From assembly GCA_965218715.1 (NCBI GenBank), contig CBDCLY010000004.1, positions 1 through 64,000 of the forward strand: a stretch of DNA of 64,000 nt. Direction: 5' to 3'. The notes under the pieces were generated by a model that had not been told where the DNA came from, ran no database searches, and saw nothing but the letters and a program-made list of their open reading frames with translations. Position numbers and translations under genes: made by a program. The DNA comes from CBDCLY01 sp965218715. GTDB lineage: Bacteria > Bacteroidota > Bacteroidia > Flavobacteriales_E > Vicingaceae. Each line of letters starts with the position of its first letter. The first letter of the stretch is position 1. This document shows positions 46,093 through 54,418 of the stretch, one piece after another.

Positions 46093-48063
46093 ATGGCATA
46101 CAATATGGAAAACAAGATTAGAAAGGCCCCGATTATACTTGGCACCTTGTTCTTTCTTTTTTTCCTTTTAGGAGATCTCTTTCCAGATTATTGGTGGGCA
46201 AGTCATGCCATTCATTTTTTAAGCCTACCTCTTAAATTGAGCTTTTATATATGCTCTATTCTTTTCATCTATTTAGGAGCTAAACCTGAAATGATTGAAA
46301 CTACTTTAGATAAAATCAATCAACAACAAATAAAACAGACTAATTTTTGGCTTATAGGAATTAGCCTCTTAATGGCAAGTTTATTTTATTTCTTTCCAAT
46401 TTACGCTGATTTCTATGGTGAGGCCACTTTATTGAATCCGCATTTGGACACAACAATTACTAGTATACCAAAAGGAACTCATGAAGGATTTTTAACTTTT
46501 AGTTTAAGGCCTTGGGGCGGACAAATAACAGTCTTAGCCATCATCACCTACTTGACTTATTTTACTGGCTTAAGTTATGGTGAGGTATTCGTGTACTTTG
46601 ATGTGTTCTTTGGCTTTTTATTTGTTTTTACCTGGCTAAAGTTTGTCAATGAACAATTGAGCATTCGACCTTGGAAAATTATGCTTGGAATCATAGGAAT
46701 CAGTTCTCCATTTTTACTCAATTTCTACGGTCATATCGAAGTGAATGCTCCAGTTTATTGGCTTAATCTGCTATGGATGACCATATTCATAAATTATTTC
46801 AAAGAGAAAAAAACAAAACATTTATATTGGCTAGCTGCTCTATTGTTGATCTGTTTAAAATTTCATGCAGTGGCCTTGATGTTTGTCCCTGCATATACAT
46901 TTTTATGCATTTCACATTTTAAATCGGGTTTTATCATCACTTGGAAAAAGGTACTGACTTATGCCATCGTTCCCATTTACAGCATTGGAATGTTTTGTTA
47001 TTTCTTCGTATTCAAAGATTATAAAGACCTCAGAACTGTAGATTTTGATGTGATGGAGTACGATCGACTTTTTCTGCCGATTATTAGTCCGGAAGCGCCT
47101 CTTGATAAATACAACTTATTCAGCTTCAATCATTTATTTGATTACTTTAATGAAATGCTGTTATGGTCGCCAGCAGCATTATTCCTAATTCTAGTCATAG
47201 CCATAACACAAAGAAAGACCATCAATTGGAATGGTCCTGTATTAATATTAACGGCTTGCTCCCTATTCCTTTTTGCAAGTTTATTTTTTGTGGTAAACCC
47301 ACTTCTAACCATGCAAATGGATTGGGACCTATTCGCCTTTCCTAGTCCCCTTTTATTAGTATTAACATTGGTATTGGTGAAGCAAATTGAGTCGAAACAA
47401 ATCCTTAATCAGGTATTTAGCATCAGTCTGGCCATTAGTTTAATGTGCGTCCCCTTTTTTATTGTTCATCAAGATAGAATCATGTTGTCGAATCGATTGG
47501 AAAAATTGGGGATCAGAATCTTTAGAACCTATTATGCTTGGTCTGCACAAACATTCCATCAATCACTTTCTATGCTTGGAGAAGATCGTGCAGCCCAAAT
47601 TCAGAAAGTGAATGGGATTTTGGATGAAATTGAGCAAGATGCTAATTTTGGTTCAGATCAAGAATTCGCAACCCTTTTGAGAAAAGAAGGTTTGATTTAT
47701 TACAATTTCGACAAAGATTACCAGAATGCGTATCACTATTTAAATGAAAGTCTTGACTATAGCAAAGACAATTGGGTAGCCAAATACCATCTTTTACATA
47801 CTTGTATTGTACTTAACCGGCCTGAAGAAGCTTATGCTTTAAGTTTAGATCTATTAAAGGATAGCTATCCAAGCTTGGAACAAGCTTACGTTGTCTCCTT
47901 GCAATGTGCAATTAATGCTAAGAAATACGCTGAAGCGCTCAAACATGCTCAAGATTATCTGAAGCATGACCCTAAGAATGAATTTTTCATTTTGATTGTT
48001 AATCGAATCGAAAGCAATGATCGGCTTGACGAATTAATCGAATTATTCAATACAGTAAGTTAA
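46093..48063 (+). CDS. GT-C-like membrane protein with C-terminal TPRs
   Basis: Membrane protein of 656 residues with ten or more helices in the first 470, for example PIILGTLFFLFFLLGDLFP, NFWLIGISLLMASLFYFFP and LAALLLICLKFHAVALMFVP. The loop after the helix near residue 110 has IYADFYGEATLL, with acidic residues in the place of the GT-C catalytic loop, and LNFYGHIEVNAPVYWLNLLW follows later. TPR-like helices cover about 530-650 (NAYHYLNESLDYSKDNWVAK, ALKHAQDYLKHDPKNEFFIL). I take it as a glycosyltransferase-like membrane protein of unknown substrate. Its TAA stop and the stop of the next gene share the same TTAA (48060-48063). Confidence 0.6.
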   Translation: MAYNMENKIRKAPIILGTLFFLFFLLGDLFPDYWWASHAIHFLSLPLKLSFYICSILFIYLGAKPEMIETTLDKINQQQIKQTNFWLIGISLLMASLFYFFPIYADFYGEATLLNPHLDTTITSIPKGTHEGFLTFSLRPWGGQITVLAIITYLTYFTGLSYGEVFVYFDVFFGFLFVFTWLKFVNEQLSIRPWKIMLGIIGISSPFLLNFYGHIEVNAPVYWLNLLWMTIFINYFKEKKTKHLYWLAALLLICLKFHAVALMFVPAYTFLCISHFKSGFIITWKKVLTYAIVPIYSIGMFCYFFVFKDYKDLRTVDFDVMEYDRLFLPIISPEAPLDKYNLFSFNHLFDYFNEMLLWSPAALFLILVIAITQRKTINWNGPVLILTACSLFLFASLFFVVNPLLTMQMDWDLFAFPSPLLLVLTLVLVKQIESKQILNQVFSISLAISLMCVPFFIVHQDRIMLSNRLEKLGIRIFRTYYAWSAQTFHQSLSMLGEDRAAQIQKVNGILDEIEQDANFGSDQEFATLLRKEGLIYYNFDKDYQNAYHYLNESLDYSKDNWVAKYHLLHTCIVLNRPEEAYALSLDLLKDSYPSLEQAYVVSLQCAINAKKYAEALKHAQDYLKHDPKNEFFILIVNRIESNDRLDELIELFNTVS

Positions 48064-49946
48064 ATTCCAAGAGCGTTTAAATACCATTGTGGTAGAACGT
48101 AATTTCTACTAAGGGCCTCTTTTGCCGCCCATTTAGCATTGTTTTCACTCTTCAATTCAAAAAGGATGCGAGATTTCCAATACCAGGCTTCAGCAAAATC
48201 AGGGTCTATTTTAATGCATTCGTTGATTTGGTTCAGCGCTTCATTTAGTCTGTAATTTTTAAAAAGTAGAACGCTTTTGAATTTATAAGATAAGGCATAA
48301 TTGGGATCCAGTGCAATGGCTTTGTTATATTCCTCGAGGGCAAGCATTGTATTTTCTTCAAGTTCATTTAAGACTCCAAGATTCAAATGAGCCTTAATGA
48401 AATTTGGACTCAATGCTAAACAATCTTCAAAATCCTTTCTTGCTTGAAAAAGGTTCTTTTGATTCATGTATATCAGGCCTCTATTCAAATAAGCTAAATG
48501 GAAGTTTGGGTCAAGGGAAATCGTCTTGTTAAAATCTGCCAATGCTTTTTCTTGTTCATTCAGAAATTGAAAAACCATTCCCCTATTGTTCAAGGCTAAG
48601 GTATAATTCGGCTCTAATTCTAAAGACTTGTTCAGGTTATTTAATCCCTTTTCAAACTCCCCCTTTTTGGCAAAATGGGCTCCCCTCTTGAACCATACAA
48701 AATAGTCTGAAGGATAGGATGCAATTGCCTTCGACCAAAGGTTTTCATCATTGTTAAAACTTAATGAATGTTGATGAGAAATCAATCCAAAAGAAAGTCC
48801 AATTGAGAATAAACCCAAGCCAATTATCCACCTTAATTTGCCCTTCCACTTGAAGATTAGTTTTTCAAGGAAATAGGAATAAATGAAGAATAAACCAATG
48901 TAACTCAAATAGGAAAACCGCTCACTGATTAAAGAGTTGCCCACAGCAAGGATTTGAAGCACAGGAGCAATTGAAAAAATGAAAAATAAAAATCCAAATC
49001 CAACTGCCCTGTTTTTTCTTCCTTGGATAATGGAGAAGATCAATAAACTTATAAAGGCAATTGAAGAAACCAATACGGAAACTGGTATTACTCCACTTAA
49101 ATACGAAGGGTAAGGGTGGTAAACGGACAATTGAAAGGGAACAATTGATTTCATTAAATACAAGACACAGCCATGTATCCCCATTAATAATTGCTCATGA
49201 AAAGGGTATTTAGAATAGCTTGATACGGCATTTTCATCCGCCTGAGCCCAAATGGCAAGTAAGCCAAATGCAAGGCTGATGATAAACAATGGAGCTTTAC
49301 TTAATAAGTTTCTCCAATCCAACTTTCTAGATTGGAGAAAATCTAGAGAAAGCAATATCATTGGGAAAACTACTGCCATTGCTTTGGATAAGATGGCTAG
49401 GATAAAGCAGAAATACATTAGAATTAAACCCTTTTTGGAATTCAATTTTTCTTGCTTAGTCAACTCATAGGCAATAAGGCCGATTAAAAAATAACAAGTA
49501 AATAAAACATCCTTTCTAGAACTGATCCAAGTTACTGCTTCTACATGCATGGGATGTATGGCAAAAAGTAACGAGCAAATGATGGCTTGCCATTTATTCC
49601 TAGTGATTAGGAATACAAATCCATACAACAATGCAACATTCATTAGGTGCAATAAAAGGCTATGCACATGATACAACATGGGCTCCTCGCCTACTATTGA
49701 ATAATCAATGGCCAGACTTAAGAAGCTTATTGGTTGGTAGTTGCCTACATAATTAAAGGTGCTAAACAATTCCTTTAATGAGCTTATGTTCAGCTCATGA
49801 ATCATGGTGTTATTTAGCACATAATTGGGGTCATCCCAATTGATCCAAGAGTTGGATAAGGAAGAAAAAAAGCAAAAATAAGTTACTGTCAACACTAGCA
49901 GTAACAAGTAATGTTCTTTGCCTTGTTCTATAATTTTTTTCATCAA
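48060..49946 (-). CDS. TMTC/PMT-like GT-C membrane protein with TPR tail, copy 1
   Basis: Protein of 628 residues. Residues 1-400 have about ten helices. The first outer loop shows NWDDPNYVLNN, an acidic motif like that of PMT/TMTC O-mannosyltransferases, then HPMHVEAVTWISSRKDVLFT, typical of this bacterial group. Residues 410-620 are TPRs: KGLNNLNKSLELEPNYTLAL, ALADFNKTISLDPNFHLAYL, ALEEYNKAIALDPNYALSYK. PMT-family enzymes move sugars from lipid carriers onto proteins, so a role in glycosylating exported proteins is possible. Adjacent and divergent is a second copy of the same family (50031). Confidence 0.78.
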   Translation of the reverse strand: MMKKIIEQGKEHYLLLLVLTVTYFCFFSSLSNSWINWDDPNYVLNNTMIHELNISSLKELFSTFNYVGNYQPISFLSLAIDYSIVGEEPMLYHVHSLLLHLMNVALLYGFVFLITRNKWQAIICSLLFAIHPMHVEAVTWISSRKDVLFTCYFLIGLIAYELTKQEKLNSKKGLILMYFCFILAILSKAMAVVFPMILLSLDFLQSRKLDWRNLLSKAPLFIISLAFGLLAIWAQADENAVSSYSKYPFHEQLLMGIHGCVLYLMKSIVPFQLSVYHPYPSYLSGVIPVSVLVSSIAFISLLIFSIIQGRKNRAVGFGFLFFIFSIAPVLQILAVGNSLISERFSYLSYIGLFFIYSYFLEKLIFKWKGKLRWIIGLGLFSIGLSFGLISHQHSLSFNNDENLWSKAIASYPSDYFVWFKRGAHFAKKGEFEKGLNNLNKSLELEPNYTLALNNRGMVFQFLNEQEKALADFNKTISLDPNFHLAYLNRGLIYMNQKNLFQARKDFEDCLALSPNFIKAHLNLGVLNELEENTMLALEEYNKAIALDPNYALSYKFKSVLLFKNYRLNEALNQINECIKIDPDFAEAWYWKSRILFELKSENNAKWAAKEALSRNYVLPQWYLNALGI

Positions 49947-50030
49947 TGAGAATTCAATTGCAATAATGACCTATTTTTATTTCTTGTCAAATAGAAATTT
50001 GGAATTTATTAATGATAGAATTAGTCGAAG

Positions 50031-51929
50031 TTGAACAAATCTAAAATAAGCAAACTACTAGAAGGTGATTCTTTTTTGCCATTATACTTTGCCCTATTTG
50101 TAATTGGGTTCATTGTATTTCATCCTTTAATCAATAATGGTTTTGTCAATTGGGACGATGATCAATATGTACTCAACAACCCTTTATTAAAATCTTTGGA
50201 TTGGAATGGTCTAATTTCCATTTTCTCTAGTCCTAATGTTGTTGGAAATTACCATCCCCTTGCAGTTCTATCCTTAGCATTTGATTATCAATTTTCTGCG
50301 GACAAGGCTAGTTTCTATCACCTTCATAGCCTAATTCTACATCTAATCAATTCTTGCCTAGCAAGCTATTTAGTAAATGCGCTATTCAAAAATAAAAGCT
50401 TGGCTTTTTTTGTTGCTCTGCTCTTCTGCATTCATCCTTTGCACCTGGAGTCTGTGGCCTGGATTTCCGCAAGAAAAGACCTTTTGTTTACCGGATACAT
50501 TTTGTTGGGATTAATCTCTTATCTGAGGCACCTAAACTTCAATCAATCTAAATTTCTATATGCCTCCTTCGGCCTATTTTTATTGGCTTGTTTGTCTAAG
50601 AGTCAGGCCATTGTTTTTCCATTCTATTTACTATTGATCGATTACCTTAAGGAGAGAAAAACAAGCATTAAAACACTTTTAGAGAAGGTCCCCTTCTTTA
50701 TTATAAGCATTATAACCGCTGGGCTTGCCATCTATTCACAAAGCTTGGAAAAGGCAATTAGCATTAGCACTGCTCCAGATCTTTTGAAAAGAATTGCCAT
50801 AGCCTGCTATTCCATCATTTGGTATTTGGTAAAGGCAATTATTCCAAGTCATCTTTCTTCTTTCCATCCTTATCCATTCCAAAACCCAGTTGATTTCCCA
50901 GGATACTTTTATGCTGCACTCCTTTTCATTCCTCTTTTCTTTTTTATGCTTTGGGTAGTATTGAAAAGAAACAAAAGAATATATCTATTCTGCCTCCTCT
51001 TTTTCTTGGTTTCCTTAATTCCAGTCTTGCAAATTATCCCGTATGGAAGGGCAATGCTGGCTGAACGTTATACCTACCTAGCCTACTTTGGGTTGTTTGT
51101 CATTCTTGCCTATGGAATTCAAGAATTATTTTTAAAACTGAAAGAAAGAAAAACGACCGAGTTGCTAATTAAAACCTGTTTAGCTACTTTTTTCCTTTTT
51201 CTCTCAGTATTTACATACAACAGAACTAAAGTTTGGGAGAATGGTGAAAGCTTATGGACAGATGTAATTGATAAATACCCGGATGATTATTTTGCCTATT
51301 CTAAACGCGCTGAATATTATTCAAATGAGCAAGAAATGGATTTAGCAAAACATGATGTAAATAAAAGCATAAGCCTCTATTCAAATTACGTTATTGCCTA
51401 TCATTTAAAGGGCAAAATCTCAAAAAAATTAGGCCAAAACGCAATAGCAAAATCTGCATTTTTGAGTGCCATTAATCTAGAATCAAGTTTTGTTCCTTCT
51501 TATGCGAATTTAGCATTCGAATATATTTCACAAGGTAATGTCGACAGTGCATTTTATTATTTATCACAAGCAATTGAGCTTGATGACAACTACGATATTG
51601 CCTTTGTAAATCGGGCCATTATTCATCAGAATAAAGGTAGAAATGAACTTGCATTGGCTGATTATTCAAAAGGCATCGAACTAAAGCCAAATAATGGAAT
51701 TTATTATCGCTACCGCGGTGTTTTCTTTCTTTCTAGAAATAATTTTGAAAAGGCGCTTGCTGACTTTAATGAGGCAATAAAAAAATCTCCGAATGATGCC
51801 CTTTCCTACTTTTTAAGAGCAAAAGTGCTTCATCAATTGGGAAATGATGCTAAGGCCTTAAAAGATGCGCTTAAAGCACAAGAATTGAATTTTAAATTAC
51901 CCGATGGATTTATAGAATCTTTAAATTGA
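50031..51929 (+). CDS. TMTC/PMT-like GT-C membrane protein with TPR tail, copy 2
   Basis: Protein of 632 residues, a paralogue of the preceding gene: NWDDDQYVLNN in the first loop, HPLHLESVAWISARKDLLFT, SFHPYPFQNPVDFPGYF and the same TPR tail (ALADYSKGIELKPNNGIYYR, ALADFNEAIKKSPNDALSYF). The reading frame opens with TTG at 50031 (MNKSKISKLL); the nearest upstream ATG is out of frame and the next in-frame ATG is deep in the protein, so TTG is probably the real start. Function as for copy 1, inferred from family only. Confidence 0.78.
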   Translation: MNKSKISKLLEGDSFLPLYFALFVIGFIVFHPLINNGFVNWDDDQYVLNNPLLKSLDWNGLISIFSSPNVVGNYHPLAVLSLAFDYQFSADKASFYHLHSLILHLINSCLASYLVNALFKNKSLAFFVALLFCIHPLHLESVAWISARKDLLFTGYILLGLISYLRHLNFNQSKFLYASFGLFLLACLSKSQAIVFPFYLLLIDYLKERKTSIKTLLEKVPFFIISIITAGLAIYSQSLEKAISISTAPDLLKRIAIACYSIIWYLVKAIIPSHLSSFHPYPFQNPVDFPGYFYAALLFIPLFFFMLWVVLKRNKRIYLFCLLFFLVSLIPVLQIIPYGRAMLAERYTYLAYFGLFVILAYGIQELFLKLKERKTTELLIKTCLATFFLFLSVFTYNRTKVWENGESLWTDVIDKYPDDYFAYSKRAEYYSNEQEMDLAKHDVNKSISLYSNYVIAYHLKGKISKKLGQNAIAKSAFLSAINLESSFVPSYANLAFEYISQGNVDSAFYYLSQAIELDDNYDIAFVNRAIIHQNKGRNELALADYSKGIELKPNNGIYYRYRGVFFLSRNNFEKALADFNEAIKKSPNDALSYFLRAKVLHQLGNDAKALKDALKAQELNFKLPDGFIESLN

Positions 51930-51943
51930 AAGCAGTGATACTA

Positions 51944-54172
51944 CTACTTATTCAATACAACCCTTTCTGTGAAGAAGCCTTCCTTGGTTCGAATGACAAT
52001 TAAATAGACTCCATTCTGGAAGCTACTTAGATCGATCCCCTGCAGATTAAGCTTGGCTTCAGAAAGTAAGGCTCCTTGCGGGCTATAAATTTGATATGTG
52101 TCCATCAAAGGAAAATCTCCCAATACCTTGAGTCGTCCACTTGTTGGATTAGGTACAATTCGAATGTCTTCAACATTATTGGTAAGTAAATTAGTTGCGC
52201 CTGAAACGCTTACAATGATAGTGTCCCTATTTAGGCAAGAAAAGGCATCTCTGGCTTCAAGTGAAATGTTGTGATTACCAAGACCAAGAGAGGAACCCAA
52301 AACTGTAATTTGATTACTAGTGTCTCCTGTACTCCAATTCAAATGGGTAAATCCATTAGCTGTTAAAACCAAGCTATCATTGAGTAAAATGGTGGTATCA
52401 TTTCCTATATTAAGGCTAGCTTGCACTTGAAATGAAGAAACTTTTATTCGAGGCGACTGGCAGGTTCCATTTGGGTTAAAGCCATAATGATAATGCAATT
52501 TGCCTGAAAAATTCCTAGGATAATAAACTGCTCCAAATGTATTAGAGACTCCTGAACCACTAGTAACAGATAACTTAGGATTGGAATAAACTTTAGCTGA
52601 AGAGTTTTGATAGGATAAAGTTGAATTAGGGTTTTGTAAATGGAGATAAACGGCGAAAGTATCAGATGGCAGCAACTGAAGATCTGAATAGTTTATTGAA
52701 ACCAACTCTCTAGCAGTTCCAACTTGAGCACTGTCAATGCCCCAATAGGTCCAACTTGCTGAATTTCCTTCGTGATTTTTATGACTCCCAATTCTGTAAT
52801 AGGCCTCGACCTTCTGATTGCCTAATGAATTGATAGGTATTTCTAAACTATCTAGAATTAAGGTGTCATTCGGAATGATGTCAAACATATGTCCATTCCA
52901 ATTTGTGGTAAGTGTTCTTGTAAGGTCAAAAACCTCATTAAAATGCAATGGACCAGCAACTGCCTCAACAAACAAATCTGTTTGATTGCCAGAAGGTAAA
53001 ACACTGTAAGAATTGCCAATGTTGGAAGGCACTGTGCTATGAATAGAATCGTACCAAACCACCTTATTGTTTGAATTGCTAGAAGCTAAAAATGTAGCAC
53101 TATCTGTTGGACAATGATTCGTATTTCCGCTTGATATAGAAGGAATTCCAAGTCTTGAAAATGCATGCAATAAGGAAGTGTCATTGCTAGCAATTGTATC
53201 TGCCGAGTTTAAATAAGCCCTGACTTGAAACGAGCCGCCAGAATAAGAGTTTAAAGGCTGCAAAACTGTATCAGAAGAACAGGAGTTTAAATTGGCTGGA
53301 ATAACAATAGTATTGGTATTTACCTGCCCATTATTGTTGATCTCTATGTTGATAGAAATTGCACTTAAACTAGTTGGACCAAGGTTGGAAACTACAGCAG
53401 AGATTTGTTCAGCGCTGTCACCACATTTAGTCTCAGGGATGGATAAACGAATTGAAAAGTCTGGATGTAAAAGCGTGTCAATCAGATGGTTTGGAATTAA
53501 TTCATTGATTACTCGTTGATTCAATTCACGGTGGGCCAATCCATTTAAGTGAACATTATCTCCAGAATTATAAATTGCTTTGATGTCATTGTTGCTATCG
53601 GCAATCCCATTCCAAAAGTCAATGGCATTTGCTCCGTATTGGGTCAAAACCGAATCTTTTACTTCTAATTGAATTAGCTTTTTTGCGGCAGAAAAACTTC
53701 TTGGCTGTGTTGTGCACACCCACAGTTTGATATTAAAGCTATCTGCAACTGATTTAATGGTTCTAAAGTTAAAAAGCTGCTCGCTGGCAACATATCCACG
53801 TGAAGCGTCATTTGAAGGCATGTTAATGATAACTGCATCGGCGCCTAATCGAACAGCTTGAGAAATGTTCTTTGTGGTATTTCTTGCAGGACGTGTCGTA
53901 TCTGAGAACCAATCTGGCATGATGTTATAAGTGGTGGTTCCTCCAACTCCAAGATTCGTTACTTGATTTAGTGGATTGATGGATTGCAAGTGTTTTCTAT
54001 AGCGATTGACCCATGCGCTATCTATTGAGCTTGGCCCAGCTCCTGCAGCAGTAGAACTGCCAAGAACCACAATGTGCATCGACTGGTTTTCTACACAGGC
54101 ATTGTAGTTTTGACCAATTAGGGCAACTGGCAAGAAGATTATAACTAGAAAAGTGAGAATAAACCTTAGCAT
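51944..54172 (-). CDS. SGNH/GDSL hydrolase with T9SS type A sorting domain
   Basis: Exported protein of 742 residues with signal peptide RFILTFLVIIFLPVALIGQ. The SGNH domain (about 25-235) shows HIVVLGSSTAAGAG (block I serine), LGVGGTTTYNI (block II), INMPSNDAS (block III) and DNVHLNGLAHRE (block V Asp and His). It is probably an esterase, perhaps acting on acetylated or acylated glycans. A CARDB-like domain region covers about 240-330, more sheet-rich domains follow, and the sorting domain (IRIVPNPTSGRLKVL ... GVYLIVIRTKEG) closes it. It ends 15 bp from the convergent gene at 50031. Confidence 0.85.
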   Translation of the reverse strand: MLRFILTFLVIIFLPVALIGQNYNACVENQSMHIVVLGSSTAAGAGPSSIDSAWVNRYRKHLQSINPLNQVTNLGVGGTTTYNIMPDWFSDTTRPARNTTKNISQAVRLGADAVIINMPSNDASRGYVASEQLFNFRTIKSVADSFNIKLWVCTTQPRSFSAAKKLIQLEVKDSVLTQYGANAIDFWNGIADSNNDIKAIYNSGDNVHLNGLAHRELNQRVINELIPNHLIDTLLHPDFSIRLSIPETKCGDSAEQISAVVSNLGPTSLSAISINIEINNNGQVNTNTIVIPANLNSCSSDTVLQPLNSYSGGSFQVRAYLNSADTIASNDTSLLHAFSRLGIPSISSGNTNHCPTDSATFLASSNSNNKVVWYDSIHSTVPSNIGNSYSVLPSGNQTDLFVEAVAGPLHFNEVFDLTRTLTTNWNGHMFDIIPNDTLILDSLEIPINSLGNQKVEAYYRIGSHKNHEGNSASWTYWGIDSAQVGTARELVSINYSDLQLLPSDTFAVYLHLQNPNSTLSYQNSSAKVYSNPKLSVTSGSGVSNTFGAVYYPRNFSGKLHYHYGFNPNGTCQSPRIKVSSFQVQASLNIGNDTTILLNDSLVLTANGFTHLNWSTGDTSNQITVLGSSLGLGNHNISLEARDAFSCLNRDTIIVSVSGATNLLTNNVEDIRIVPNPTSGRLKVLGDFPLMDTYQIYSPQGALLSEAKLNLQGIDLSSFQNGVYLIVIRTKEGFFTERVVLNK

Positions 54173-54371
54173 TGATTGAATTGATTGAGCTCATTCAAAG
54201 ATAGAAGATTTAATTAAGGAAGGCTCCTAACTCAAAATTTGCTCATGATTCAGAAATCAAAATAGATTCAATTCCTTAAAAATGTTTAAAAACAGGTAGA
54301 AAATCTTTTACAATACTATCTTGTTTAAAACAGATTTCAATCCTCTTGCAAAATCCTCCAAAAAGAAATAA

Positions 54372-54399
54372 AAAAAGGGAACCGATTGGTTCCCTTTTT
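54372..54399 (-). terminator. Terminator after the SprB adhesin gene
   Basis: AAAAAGGGAACC (54372-54383), loop GATT and GGTTCCCTTTTT (54388-54399) form a 12-bp perfect stem ending in a T-run on the minus strand. It lies 20 bp past the stop at 54419. Confidence 0.9.
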
Positions 54400-54418
54400 C
54401 TTTGCATTAATTGTTCTA

